DNA of 35,653 nt from Emiliania huxleyi CCMP1516 (GCF_000372725.1 NW_005201058.1:1-35653), one strand, 5' to 3'; shown: positions 1 to 15,942, numbered from the stretch's first letter. Notes: generated by a model from the sequence alone, not told the origin. Numbers and translations are program-made.

Positions 1-66
1 GGCGGCAGCCTGCGCGGCGTCTTCTTTGCAGGCTATCGCAAGGAGGGCCTGAAGGAGGGCGAGTGA
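1..66 (+). CDS. probable last exon of an unknown gene (partial)
   Basis: Frame 1 is open from the window edge to TGA at 64-66. A pyrimidine-rich tract ending in TTTGCAG at about 24-31 looks like a 3' splice site, so the coding part may be only the short tail GYRKEGLKEGE or similar. The rest of the gene would lie left of the window. It would be convergent with the sulfate-activation gene, whose stop is at 507. No function can be assigned. Confidence 0.25.
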   Translation, partial: GGSLRGVFFAGYRKEGLKEGE

Positions 67-506
67 GGTACCTGGGCGACGCGGTGGGAAAGGCAGGCTT
101 CCCAGCGCCTCACCCGCATCATGCGCTCGGAACCACTGAGCACTTGTGCTCCTCTCTTGTTGTGCGTCTTGCGAAACACTGACTTGAGTCACAGAGCGGT
201 GCGACAACTACATACTCTCTCGCCCTGCGTGTGACTAGCCGGTGTGTGTGAACTGTGTGTGAGTGTTGTCTGTGTGTTCACACTTTGTGTGTTGACTTCA
301 TCTTCCACAACTGTCTCACAAGCCGCCGAAAAAAATCTCCCGCATGTCGTCCCCACAGAATCCTACACATCTCGCCGCGACAGACGCCGCCGACCCCCAC
401 AGTACCGACAGACGCTCCCCCACACAAGTCCTAGCGAGAGTGGGGCGATGCCGAGTACGCCGCATGACCCAGCCACAGAGTCTCGCCTCGCGGGCGGGCG
501 GCCGCG
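67..506. other. intergenic, probable 3' UTRs of convergent genes
   Basis: About 440 bases lie between the putative stop at 66 and the stop codon at 507-509 of the minus-strand gene. I see only short GT-rich runs near 240-300 and no gene. Open frames here lack coding character. Confidence 0.5.
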
Positions 507-4791
<4,285 letters not shown>

Positions 4792-5911
4792 ATTGCGGGC
4801 GGGCACCAGTCCCAGTCCCGCAACAGGCCACACACACAGCGCCTTAGGAGCGAGTTCTACGCGGCGTGCAAGTTCTCAGGAAAAATAAAACGCACTGCAT
4901 ACGCTGAGCGGACGTGGAGGACAAAGCCGGTGCGCTCGGCGGAGGCGAAGCGGCGGCGACACGCCAAGGGGAAGAGGAAGCGACGACTACGTGCTGCCGG
5001 TAACGCCGGTAGCAGCGGCCAGGATGCTGCTTTCGGTTGCAGCGGCGAGACCACCGGCGGAAGGGGTGACGGCGCGCCCTCCGTCTCACCCCCGCCACCG
5101 CCGCCGTCGGCCTCGCCCTCACCGCTGCCGCCGTCGTCCTCGCCGTCTCCGCCGCCGCCGTCGACCTCGTCCTCGCCGCCGCCATCCTCCACCCCGCCGC
5201 CGCCGCCGCCTCCATCCGCCTCGCCGTCGCCTCCCCCTCGCCTTCGCCGCTACTTGCTCGTATTTTAGGTGCGTCCACGCCTCGCACACCACCTTCCGGC
5301 AGGGCCCCGGACGCTTGGTTTCGTCCTGATCCCCTCGCCCCTGCCCCGCCCCCCTTCAGGTGAGGCCCTGGCGACTCAACTCGTGCTATGGTCACCGGGA
5401 ATGGGCAGCTGCGCCACGCTCTTCGAGAGCGATCGGCGGCGGCGGCTCGTTTTCCGCACGCGTACGGTGGCCTGCTGCCGGCGCGGCCGGGCACTCCAGG
5501 AATTTATTTTGTGTACTCTCGTAAATTCGTGACGCTTGCGGGGCTAGTATGTTGTTTTCTGGGGGGCGTTCGGGGCGGCGGAGTATTTTCTTGTGCGCGC
5601 GGGCGGCCAGGGGCGGCCCCTGGGCGCCCTATTGCCGATTTTTTACAATCGAACACACCCGGATAGCATCCCTCTCCCCACGCGCGCGCACGCCACGCCC
5701 CACGCTCCCCGCAGCCCGCAGCCCGCTGCCCGCTGCCCGCTGCCCGCTGCCCGCTGCCCGCTGCCCGCTGCCCGACTCCCGAGTCCCAGAAGCCCCATCA
5801 CCCTGCTCTTTTTTTGTAGCTGCAGGTCTCCACCCATCAGGCATCGGCTGGCCCCGAAGCGCCGCGTCGCGGTCGGGCGGCCGCCAGCATGCGATTTTGA
5901 GAGAAGAGGCC
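4792..5911. other. intergenic region with proline-coding CCG tract; no supported gene
   Basis: It lies between the start of the PAPS synthase gene and the stop of the next minus-strand gene. 5085-5250 is low-complexity CCG/CTC repeat. The + strand frame through it gives a Pro/Ser run and the minus strand a Gly/Glu/Asp run, both typical of composition rather than selection. It probably contains the promoter and 5' UTR of the PAPS synthase gene. I recognise no domain. Confidence 0.5.
5713..5774. repeat. 7-nt tandem repeat (CTGCCCG)n
   Basis: About eight near-perfect tandem copies of CTGCCCG. The period of 7 is not a multiple of 3, and there is no sign that the tract is coding. Confidence 0.9.
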
Positions 5912-8900
5912 TCATTCACAATTCTCAAGAACCACCTTGGAAAAGTACGCGACACCCGATTTACACCTTCTATGAATCAACAAACCAGTAGCGCGCTGAG
6001 CCCCCAGCAGCCGCGTACTCATGGCTCCGATGCAGCGGCCAGGGATGGCAACGTCGAACAGGTCGAGGCTGAACAGCTTGAGCAGGTCGAGCCAGCGGGT
6101 AAAGTGCTCGTCGAGGCGGACGCCGTAGACGAGGCCGAGGGTGATGCTCACCTGGTAGAAACTGACGACGACCTTGAACTTGGGCTGCAGGCCGACCGCG
6201 GACTCGATGCGGGCGGCCCGCCTTCGGAGGCGGCGGGAGATGGGGAGGCGACGGAGCCCAGCGTAGGCGGCGGCGAGCACAGCGATGACGATGACAAAGC
6301 CGACAAAGATGCCGGCGGAGCGAGCCGTCGAGGGGCAGGCGACGCAGCGCCCCTCGGCAGAGCTAAAGTAGTCCGAGTCCGCGACGCAGACCTCGCAGAG
6401 CGGGCCGGTGTGGCCGGCGGCGCAGTACGGGTCGCCGTCTCCGTCGGTGAGGCGGCGGCGGCGGGAGGGCTGGCCGGAGCCATCAGAGCACGTCTCTGAG
6501 TCACAGCGGTGGAGCTCCGAGGTGGCGTCGGAGGCGCGCCAGTAGCCGGCGTCCACGCCGAGGGACGCGAGAGTGGTGCCGGCGCTGCAGTTGGCGTGAA
6601 GCGGGCACGACTTGCAATGGTCGGTCGGGTTCTCAAAGACGTCGTCTGGATCGGCATTCGCGTCCTTCAAGTAGAAGTCCTCCTTGCAGATGGAGCAAGT
6701 GACGTCGCCGCTCTTGGAGCTGAGGGGGTGGGGGCAGAGAGTGCACTGCGAGAGGCCCTCGCTCGCCGCGTAGGTGTCCGCCTCGCACTCCTCGCAAGCG
6801 GTGCCGGAGGCTGCGTAGTGGCCGATAGGGCAGAGCTCGCAAGCGGGCATGTTGGCCGAGGGGGCGATGCTGCCTGGAGCGCACGCCGTCTGCTGCGTCG
6901 AGCCCGTGGTGGCGAAGTGGCCCGGTGAGGCGTCGGTGCACTCGCTCGCGGCGGTGAGGTTGGTCGCGGTCGAGTAGGAACCCGCCTCGCACGGCAGCGG
7001 CGCGGCGGCGCCCACGGCGCAGTAGCTGCCCTGCTCGCACGCGCGGCAGCCCGTAGCGCCCGTATCGCTCTGGTAGGTCCCGCCCGCGCACTTGTCGCAC
7101 GCCTCCATCCGCTCGGTCGGCGCGATCGTGCCCGCCGCGCACTGCGTCGGAGGCGCGGCGCCGCCCGGACACGACGAGCCCGCCGGGCAGTCGAAGCAGT
7201 CGGGGATGCCGTCGCCGTCCGTGACGTTGGCGTATGTACCCGGCTCGCACGCCGCAGGCAGCTCGAGCGACGCGCCGACCGGGCAGAAGCTGCCAAGCCC
7301 GCACCGGACGCAGCCGGCAGCACCGATGGCGTTCTGGTAGGATCCCGCCTTGCACGGCTCGCACTCGGCGTTGCGCGAGCCGGATGCGAATGTGCCGGCG
7401 CGGCAAGCCACGGGAGTCGCGCTGCCAGTGGTGCAAGCGTGGCCCGAAGGGCAGTCCTCGCAGCCGCCCGCCGAGTCAAGATTCGTCTTGTTCGAGTAGC
7501 TGCCAGCCTCGCACGGCAGCGCCGCCGCCGCGCCCGGCTCGCAGAAGCTGCCTTGCTTGCACGGCTTGCACTCCGTCTTGCCGCCCATGTCCTGGTACGT
7601 GCCGCCGGGGCAGGGCGTGCACTCGCCCTGCCTGGTCTCGTTCGTGTACGACCCTTTGGCGCACGCCGTCTGCTGCGTCGAGCCCGTGGTGGCGAAGTGG
7701 CCCGGCGAGGCGTCGGTGCACTCGCTCGCGGCGGAGAGGTTGGTGGCGGTCGAGTAGCTGCCCTTCTCGCACGGCAGCGGCGCCGACGCGCCAACAGCGC
7801 AGTAGCCGCCCGCCTCGCACGGCTTGCACGCCGTCTGCGCCTCCGCGTCCTGGTACGTGCCGGCGGAACAGGGCGTGCACTCGCCCTGCCTGGTCTCGTT
7901 CGTGTACGACCCCTTGGCGCACGCCGTCTGCTCGGTGGAGCCGGTGGTGGCGAAGTGGCCCGGCGAGGCGTCGGTGCACTCGCCCGCAGCGGTGAGGTTG
8001 GTGGCGGTCGAGTAGCTGCCAGCCTCGCACGGCAGCGCCGCCGACGCGCCCTCGGCGCAGTAGCTGCCCTCCACGCACGGAAGGCAGCCCGTCGCGTTCG
8101 ACTCGCCCTGGTACGTCCCGCCCGCACAGCTGGCGCACTCGGAGAGGCCGGCCGTGGCGGCGAAAGAGCCCGGCGAGCACTCGGACGGCGGCGCCGCCCC
8201 GCCGCCGCACGACGCGCCGGCGGGGCAGTCGAGGCACTCGGGGTCGCCGCTCTGGTCGGTCAGCCTGGCGTACGTGCCCGCCGCGCACTGCGCGTCCAGC
8301 TCGCGCGACGAGCCCTGAGGGCAAAACCTGCCGGCAGCGCAGCGGACGCAGACGGCGGCGGCGGGCTCGCTCTGGTAGTAGCCCTGGGCGCACAGCTCGC
8401 AGCGAGCGTTGCCGAGGCCGGAAGCGTTGCTGCCTGGCGAGCACGGCGTCGGTGCCACGCTGCCCGTGGTGCAGGCGTGGCCCTCGTCGCACAGCGTGCA
8501 CTCTTCCGGTGCGGCGAGGTCGGTGGCGTTCGAGTACGATCCGGCGGGGCAGGGAAGGGGCACGCTCGTCCCCTCGGGGCAGACGTGGCCAGCATCGCAG
8601 GGCAGCGCCTCATAGGTCGCCTCTGTGGGGCACTGGGAGCCTGCGCGGCAGCGGCCGGCGCAGCTGCTGCTCGACTGCTCCTTTGGGTCGGCCGAGCCGA
8701 GGAGGCCGGCGGCGCAGGCGAAGGGGAAGTCCTCATCGACGGGCAGCAGCGGCAGCTGGTAGAGGTCATCGCCGAGGAGGGCGGGATCGCCTCCGGTCTC
8801 GTTGTTCCAGTTGCAGGGCTGCACGAAAGTCGCGGCCTGGCAGTACCACGGCTCGTTGACGTCGCATGCCGCCTGCTTGTCGGTCTGCCTGCGGCAAGCC

Positions 8901-10850
8901 GCCTCCTTCTCGTCCGACGAAGGCTCGGTCGCATCGCTCTCCGTGACGGCGAGGGCGCAATCTTCGCGGTGCTCGAGGCACGCCTTCTGCTTGGCCTGAT
9001 CAGAACGGTAAGGGCACGCCTCCCGGTACACCTCGCAGCGCGCGTTCGGCAGCCAGCGGCCGGCTGGGGCGGGGAGGGTGTAGGAGACCTCGCCAGCTAG
9101 AAGGAAGACGGAGCGGCCCTCTTGGGCCAAGCAGCCGCTGATGAGAGTGCCGTCACTCAGGGTGGTGCGCCCGCCCGCCGAGTAGAGGCCGCCGCCAGAC
9201 AGGGCAGAGCAGCCGCTGATGAGTGTGCCGTCGCTAAGGGAGGTGCGCCCTCCCGCCGAGTAGAGGCCGCCGCCAGACTCGAAGGCGATGCAGCTGGAGA
9301 TGGTGGAGCGGACCAGGCTGGCTGAGCCCGACCCCACGTACACTGCGCCGCCTCGAAAGGCACGGCAGTCGGAGATGGTGGAGTCGGTCACGATGAGGTC
9401 GCTGTTCCACGTGTATGTGGCTCCGCCGCGCTGCGGTTGCGAGGAGAGAGCGGGGTGAGGCAGCCGTGGCCCCTCTCCATCTCTCGCCCCGCTGCCGTGC
9501 GGCGCTGCTGGGAGGCGGCTAGCTCTACGCGGCGCACATTGCCAGCCGAGCAGCCCGACACGGTCGAGCTGGTTATCGAGACCGCACCGCTGTCCTGCGC
9601 GTAGACGACGCCGCCGGACTGCGGTTGCGAGGAGAGAGCGGGGTGAGGCAGCCGTGGTCCTCCTATCTCTCATCCCGCTGCCGAGTGGCGCTGCAGGGCG
9701 GCTAGCTCTACGCGGCGCACATTGCCAGCCGAGCAGCCCCTCACATCCGAGCCGATTATCGAGACCGCACCGCTGTTCTGCGTCCTGACGACGCCGCCGT
9801 ACTGCGGTTGCGAGGAGAGAGCGGGGTGATAGAGAGGGACACGGCTGTCCCTGACGGTCGAGTCGATGATCTCGACGTCGCCTGCGCCAATCGCGTTCAC
9901 AACGCCACCGTAGTCCGCCCTCCCGTCGACGAGGGTCAGCCCCCGCAGGGTGAGGCTGCAGCCGCCCGAGAGGTAAAAGAGCCCGGTCTCTCCCTGGCCG
10001 TCGAGCGTCGCGCCCTCGCCGCTGCTCGCGACGGTCACTTTGATGGTGGAAGAGCAGCTGATCTGGCTGCTCAGCTTGAACTCTGCACCGGGCGGCAGGT
10101 AGATGGAGACGTTGGCAGCAGTAACAGTAGCCTCCTCGATCAGGTTGCGGAGTTCGGTCTCGGTCGCCGCGGCGACATAGCCGGGGGAGAGTGGCGGCAG
10201 CGGCGGAGGCGGTGAAGCTGGCGGCGACGGCGGCGAAATGGGCGGCGCGTTTGACCAGCAGACCTGGCAAGCCGCGCGTGGTGAGAGGGGGTGTGAAGGA
10301 GGGGGCAAAGGGGGGGCCTGCGGGGAAGGGATGGAGGGGGAGGGTGAGGGTGAGGGTGTGTGCGCGCCTTCCAGCCGAGCCAGGGGTGAAGGGGAGGCCA
10401 CCCGGAGAAGTCCAGAGATTTCCAAACAATGTCACCACTCGCAATCACCCCGTCGGGGCCGTTGGGGCCACAGAACGTCTGTTTGCCAATCACCTCGAGG
10501 TAGTCGGAGTAAACCTCGCTGCACGCTCCGTCATAGGGTCGTTCTGCGCCCCCCGGGGTTCCGTACGTGGCGTAGTAAGAATCTTTGTCGGGCAGGGCGC
10601 CTCGAGCAAAGAACTCCACCGACACCAGCGGCAGCTCCGGCACGCCGGAGAAGGTGCAAGACTCGCCTTCGCCGTAGTTCCCGACTCGCTCGCCGTAGTT
10701 TTCCGCGCTAGTGTCGTTGACGTAGTTGGACGAGGCGATGCAGTCCCAGCCCCCGGTCCCATTAGGGAGGGCAAGCAGCTTGCACGGGCCGGTGACGCTG
10801 ATCTCCGCGTGCGCGACGGCGGCCAAGAGCAGGGGCCAGAGAGCCGCCAT
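5912..10850 (-). CDS. secreted beta-helix / Cys-rich (GCC2/GCC3-like) repeat membrane protein, C-terminus apparently truncated
   Basis: The start ATG at 10850 opens a clear signal peptide (MAALWPLLLAAVAHA). Exons: 10850-10368, 10263-9841, 9801-9721, 9618-9538, 9430-5912. The 39-nt intron 9840-9802 is in frame and may be retained. An N-terminal CUB-like module ends in YSDYLEV, FCGPNGPDG and GWKVC; the GC donor after GWK was chosen because it restores that motif. A Pro-rich hinge and a parallel beta-helix domain follow (SGGxxYxxxSGxVxxxxS repeats). Then comes a long array of about 45-50-residue Cys-rich repeats of the form CxAGTYQ...C..CExGSYC..GA..LPCEAGSYS. One membrane helix (IFVGFVIVIAVLAAAYAGL) leads to a short conserved tail ending LLKLFSLDLFDVAIPGRCIGAM. 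In related algal proteins that I recall, this tail runs on into a multi-pass membrane domain, which is missing here. It is likely a cell-surface or vesicle protein. Confidence 0.8.
7560..8140 (-). repeat. near-identical Cys-rich coding repeats
   Basis: Within the preceding gene, blocks around 7600-7760 and 7850-8010 are almost identical at DNA level over about 150 bases, and a third, shorter copy lies near 6870-6990. They encode the ECTDASPGHFATTGST and KGSYTNETRQGECTPC modules. High identity including third positions points to recent duplication or gene conversion. Confidence 0.85.
9430..9841 (-). repeat. duplicated 81-nt exon plus intron units in the beta-helix region
   Basis: Two successive exons (9801-9721 and 9618-9538) are each exactly 81 nt, encode 27-residue beta-helix coils ending GCSAGN, and are followed by introns of 102 nt (9720-9619) and 107 nt (9537-9431) that are nearly identical over most of their length. 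The preceding 39-nt putative intron shares the same last 30 bases. The unit of duplication was therefore exon plus intron. Confidence 0.85.
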
Positions 10851-13202
10851 GCGCCCGACTTTGAGATGCGAAAGGCCGATCAAGGGGGTCGCGAGGGGAG
10901 ACGCGCCCGCCCTGCCGACGAGCAGCGCGGCGGCGGCCACGCGGACGTGTGCAGCGGTTGGCTCGACACGCCCGAGTCGCAAGGCCAGGGTTGAGATATT
11001 GTTCTCCCTGGCAACTTGTAGTGGAGGCGTGAATCCGTTAGGATTCTCGCCCGCTCTGCTGAGGGGAGGGGACGGTCGACTGGGCCGGTCGCTCGACCCG
11101 ATTCTACTCTACTATCAGTCTTACCATTCATGGACAATAGTGTCTGTGACGGCGGTGACATTCACAGCGAGGTCAGTTCACAGCCGAGGCGCCGATCCTG
11201 ACACGCTCCACTTTCGGCTCGCCGCGGCTCGAGCAAGGTCTATGTCGATCCGCATCTTGCCAGCTGTGGCTCGCCCGTCTACCGCTACCGCGCCTACCAG
11301 ATACAGTCGCAGATGCAGGCTTGCGTTGGCTTGAGACGTCATTCGTCCACGCTGGCGCTTGCGGTGCCATTCTGTGCTGTGGTTCTCGTGCGGTTTTATC
11401 GTTCTTCGTTGCGATTGCCGTGGTGGCGGTGGATGCAGCCGAGCCGAGTGTCGTCGTTGACGGCATCGCGCTCGTCTTTCGACTGCCTCGCTTCTTCTAC
11501 CGACACGGAGACACGTGGGTCAGCGCGCAGTCGAAGATCTGGTATGCGTTTATCTTCTGTTGTCGTCGAGATTTCCGGCTGGGTCAGCTCACCGATGCGG
11601 CCCCGACCGGCCTTTGCGACAGCATCTGCGACGCTGCTCAGCCGCTGACGCCGCGAGAGTGGATCGCCATGGCGTGGCCAGCAGTACGGCGAGCTATGTC
11701 AGTGTCATTACCGTTGCAGTGATGTGGGACCCTCTGGCCAGCCTCTGGCACCATCTTGGATGCCGGCGCGGGTCCCCAGACTTGGACACATGCCAGTGGT
11801 GGCAGTCCATCCTCGCCTACCTCTGCACTGGAGGCAGGTAGTCGTAATATGGTCGAGTCTGGCGTCGATAGGACACAGGCCGACTCATTCTGCTTCAGTC
11901 CGCGCGCGCTGTCCCTGCAACCCACTTCGGCCCATCGACGGCCAGCACCCAGTGTCTGATTGACCCGCCGGCTGTGCGTCAGCAGCGGCTTCAGACGGGT
12001 CTGCGCCTGACGGGGATTTTGCATTGACGGGCTCTGCAGACAGCGCGTAGAAGCAACGACGCGAGGCCGTGGCCACAGTGTGGACTGCTGTGGTCTTCGG
12101 GATGGTCGCCGTGGTTTGCCTTTGCGGATCTATATGACAGATGCTCTGGATCCGCGCTCTGCTCAGTGCAGGGTGGTGAACCGCGAGCGTACTACTCGTA
12201 GCGACGCAACCGCTGCGGATCAGGAGGCGATGCCACCTCGAGCCTGTACGCTCGCTGAATTCAGCTGTGGTCCTGCCGGGAGCAGGGCCTGGCTGACTCT
12301 CGCGCTCGTGTAACTGGTCTCACGATAGCCATGCCGGCGCGGATGGACAGGTTCGACTGACCAACATACCAACACACCAACACACCAACACACCAACACA
12401 CCAACGCCCAGTGCATGAATTTGGGCCGGCCAGAGTTGCACTTCCGAAGGCCCATGCTGCGAGAACACGCCCGGCACGTCGACTGTGACATGCCAGAGCA
12501 GGGGCCATGTGTACCACGAACCCCGCCTTCAGGAGCTGTACAGTGAAGGTCAGAGAGGCTCGATCCCGGAGCCACCTCGTTGTTGAAATCGGAGTCAAGT
12601 TCCAATGAGGCGCCATGTGTACCACGAACACCACAATGAAGAGGAACACCGTGTGCATGCGACCCGTCTACAGAAGCAGAGGGGCACTACGGCAGGTATG
12701 CAGCTATCTTGCCCCCAACAAGAAGCACTGTCCTCGGTGCACAACCAAGGAGTCGGGATCCAACTAGGCAATGTGGTTGTCCTGGCTGATGAGCCGCCAG
12801 CGAATTATGTGGGACAGCCCCAATGTTGCGGGGCCACAAGCCACCGACCGGACCTGCGCCCCTTGGTCTTCTTCGGCGAGCGGACCTGCGTCGGGTGCGG
12901 GCGTCGGGTGCGGGCTATGGTGCAGTCTAGCGCAGCGCCCCCTCGGCCCGGCTGGGATATCCCTCCCTCCCTTGGGCTGACCGTTTTCTTTCTTTCTTTG
13001 CTCTATGACCGTGTGGGGGAGGGGGTGTTGGTGCGGGGCGCGTGGCGTGTGCGGCACGTGTTACACTGACCGTGTGTTTTGTGTTTAGTCACTCTAGATA
13101 GATATAACATCTTCACGCAGTGACCGACACGTGCGCGGGCGCATCGCTGCCGAGGCTCTGCGTAGACGCCGTTTATGCATTGTGCTCTCCACGAATGCCC
13201 AA
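10851..13202. other. 2.3 kb without a recognisable gene
   Basis: This is the upstream region of the beta-helix gene plus the downstream region of the protein kinase. Open frames on both strands lack ATG starts or protein-like composition. A short motif, CATGTGTACCACGAAC, occurs at about 12506 and 12612. An 8-nt tandem repeat lies at 12360-12404. GC content is lower and more even than in the flanking genes. Confidence 0.5.
12360..12404. repeat. 8-nt tandem repeat (CCAACACA)n
   Basis: About five copies of CCAACACA. On the minus strand it gives an artefactual Cys/Val/Trp-rich frame. Confidence 0.9.
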
Positions 13203-15297
13203 CTAAACTATCCGTGTTGAGTGTCCACACTCTTTTGTCCGGCAGGACGCGGGTGATGCAGGTGATGCCGAGGGCGGCTGCGCGGCGAGCCATTCGTCGA
13301 GCCTCGCGCGGACCTGCCGCATGGAGGGCCTCTCCTCCTCGTCCGGCTTCGTGCAGCGGCTCACCAGCTCGGAGAGGGCAGCCGGCCAGTGCGGCGAGAG
13401 GGCGGGCGTGGCGAACCTGGCGAAGAAGCAGTCTGCGCCCGTCCACGCAAAGGGCGCCTCGGCAAGGTAGCTCCAGAGCTGCGCCAAGGGCGGGAGCGGC
13501 TGCGCCGCCTTGAGCGCGCGGTAGAGCAGCACCCCGAAGGCGTACGTGTCGACGCCCGCCCCGAACGGACGGCAGTGGAACACCTGCGGCGAGGTTGTAG
13601 AGAGAGACGGAGGCGAGAATCGGAGCCCGGGGTTGCGAGCCCGAGATTGAGAGACCGCGTGGAGAACACCTCTGGCGACATGTACTCGTAGACGCCCACG
13701 CGCTGCTCCGCCTGGAAAGTGGTGCGCACCGCTGCGGCCGCGCCTCCGCCCTCTCCTGCATGCTCTCCGCCTTCGGCCCCGAGGCCCTCGAGGCGGACCG
13801 AGAGGCCGAAGTCGACAAGCCTAGGTGTAGAAAGAGGCATGCGCGGGTGTGTGAACAACAAACAAGCGCAGGGAGAGAAGAGAGGGCGGGGTTCGAGAGA
13901 CGAGGCACGCGCCTTGCGCGCGGCTGGCGCGGCTGGCCCGGCTGCTCCTCGCGGACGACGATGTTTGTCTCCTTGATGTCTCGGTGCACGAGCCCTCTTG
14001 CATGAAGCGCCTCCACCTGGCGGCGGTCGGTGAGGGTTACTCTGTACTGAGCGGAGAAGGGAAGGCGGCGAGGGCGGTGAGTCGGGCGGTGGTTTTGAGC
14101 AGAAGGGTGTGAGGCGCCTCGGCCGCCACGTCGCGCAGCAGGCTGGCCACGGTGCGGAGGGGGGGCGAGGCGCGGAGGAGGCGCAGCATGTGCTGCCCCT
14201 CGATGAGGCCTAATCTCGAACGATCTCGGGGGTGATCTCGGACAATCTCGCGCAGCAGCGTGCCGCCGCGACGAAAGGAGGGCCCATCACGACGAAGCCT
14301 CGCAGGCCGCCCGCCTCGGCGGCGAAGCCGTGCGCGCGGTAGAGCGGCTCGAGTGGCGGTCCGACGATGGAGCCGCCGCTGCCGCTGCCCCTGATGATGC
14401 TGCCGCTGCCACTGCCGGTGATGGAGTAGCTGGTGGCGCCCTTGCCAGAGATGGCGAGCAGCGCCGTGACCTCGAGCCGGAAGCACTCCGCGTCCATCGG
14501 CGAAATCTCGGGTGCTCTCGGGCAGTCTGCGCGTCCGTCGGCCCGGAGCGGCTGATCGCCGGGAGCGGCGAGGGTCGAGGCGAGGGCGACGGGCCGCCGG
14601 GTGAGCTTGAGGGCGAGCACCTGCGGCGCAGGCGGTAAGTCATGAACGGGGGCGCGGAGACGGTCAACCTGTGCTGGTCTCATGTCATGTGCGCTTTGGG
14701 CGGAGCTGCTTCTGCTCTTCACACCTCCCCGGAGTCACGTCTCCTTACGCGCCAGACGATAGCAAACTGGCCGAGCCCGAGGGGGCGGAGGAGCTCGTAG
14801 TCGTCGATCCGGGAGGCGCGCTCGGGCGAAGCCAGTTCCGCCATGCTCAGCGGCGGCAGCATGCAGTCTCCTGCCGCGCGCGCGGCTGGCGCAAGCGCGC
14901 TCGGGGGCAGATACCGCACGGCTTGCGCGGCGGCGTCGCGCTCGGCCTCACGCCTGCTCGCGCCCCACCCGTCGCTCCATCTCTCGAGCAGCTCTGCTAG
15001 GGCCGCGTCCGTTGGGCTGGCCCCGTGCAGCAGCCGCCGCTCGTTCGGCGCCCGCCCGACGCCCGTCCTCACGGCATTGGCAAACATCTTGCCGTCGTGC
15101 ACCGACCAGGAAGAGCGGTCCGACGAAGCGGCGGCCGTTGGGTCGTTGCCCGGTGCCCACGCCCAGTCCTGCGCACGCTTCCGCCAGTCCTTCTTGCCGC
15201 TGCCCGGATGTGGCCTGGCCCGCGCTCGCCGCTGCTCGGCGATATGTTGAGCGAAGGCGTTTCCGTCGTGCACCGTCCAGTCTCGCTCCATGCGCAT
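13203..15297 (-). CDS. protein kinase with duplicated WxVHDG N-terminal motif
   Basis: Six exons close in phase: 15297-14725, 14620-14284, 14209-14118, 14016-13913, 13820-13670, 13583-13203 (about 545 aa). The kinase domain starts near residue 175. It has Gly-loop LGLGQFAIVW, VAIK-like LALKLTRR, hinge GFVVMGLIEGQ, catalytic loop HARGLVHRDIKETN, metal site DFGL, activation segment ending YEYMSPEVF, and AFGVLLYRAL with WxxxA helices. All catalytic residues (K, HRD, DFG, SPE) are present, so it should be active on Ser/Thr or Tyr. The N-terminus carries two related segments, DWTVHDGNAFAQHI and SWSVHDGKMFANAV, of unknown role. The start is the first in-frame ATG downstream of an inverted repeat, and an upstream exon is possible. 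Three introns are GC-AG and two GT-AG. Confidence 0.85.
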
Positions 15298-15414
15298 GAA
15301 GGCAGGCGAGCAATCAACGTCAATCAGGGAACGGCGCAATGGCGGTGGCGCACGAGCAACCTGGCAGCTCGCGGCGTTCGCCGAGAGCCGCGGCACCACG
15401 CCGACGCCTACCGC

Positions 15415-15715
15415 GAGCGCTTCGCCCCTAGGCCCAGAAGATGCCTCGGAGCTCGGCGGCGGAGCTGCGGAGAGGAGGCCACTCGCGTGACGGGATTACG
15501 GTTTTCTTTTTCGTCATTTGGCGGGGGCGCTTGTTGTCCACCACACGCAGCAGATCTCCATGGCAGCGGTGGCGGGCGACGCCGACAATTCATCAACAAG
15601 CACCCCCGCCAAATGACGAAAAAGAAAACCGTAATCCCGTCACGCGAGTGGCCTCCTCTCCGCAGCTCCGCCGCCGAGCTCCGAGGCATCTTCTGGGCCT
15701 AGGGGCGAAGCGCTC
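15415..15715. repeat. 113-bp inverted repeat with 75-bp spacer
   Basis: 15415-15527 and 15603-15715 appear to be exact reverse complements, and similarity extends imperfectly outward to about 15401 and 15729. The left arm lies just upstream of the protein kinase start. The right arm is 80 bases from the assembly gap. It could be a true fold-back or an assembly palindrome. Confidence 0.9.
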
Positions 15716-15796
15716 GAGGAAGGCGTCGGGGTGGTCGCGTCTTTACACAAAGAAAGAGGGGAGCAAATGGTTTGCTCCACTCCCACCGCTCGGCGG

Positions 15797-15896
15797 NNNN
15801 NNNNNNNNNNNNNNNNNNNNNNNNNNNNNNNNNNNNNNNNNNNNNNNNNNNNNNNNNNNNNNNNNNNNNNNNNNNNNNNNNNNNNNNNNNNNNNNN
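15797..15896. other. assembly gap (100 N)
   Basis: Exactly 100 N, a conventional scaffold gap of unknown true size. It is flanked on the right by C-runs (15901-15939), which probably stopped the assembly. Confidence 1.
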
Positions 15897-15942
15897 ATTC
15901 CCCCCCCCCCCCCACTCCCCCCCCCCCCCACTCCCCCCCCTC

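Noticed and set aside
7500..8200. Regularly spaced repeats that could suggest a CRISPR array
   Set aside because: They are in-frame Cys-rich coding modules of 45-50 codons, not short identical repeats with unique spacers, and the host is eukaryotic.
7439..9100. 553-residue plus-strand frame
   Set aside because: Exact antisense of the Cys-rich repeat exon; Arg/Ala/Leu-rich with no domain.
11321..11722. 133-residue plus-strand frame with hydrophobic stretch
   Set aside because: Begins at TTG, overlaps other frames of equal quality and shows no motif.
14210..14283. Apparent frameshift in the kinase hinge region
   Set aside because: A 74-nt GC-AG intron (donor after GTGATGG) restores the hinge as GFVVMGLIEGQ, so no sequencing error is needed.
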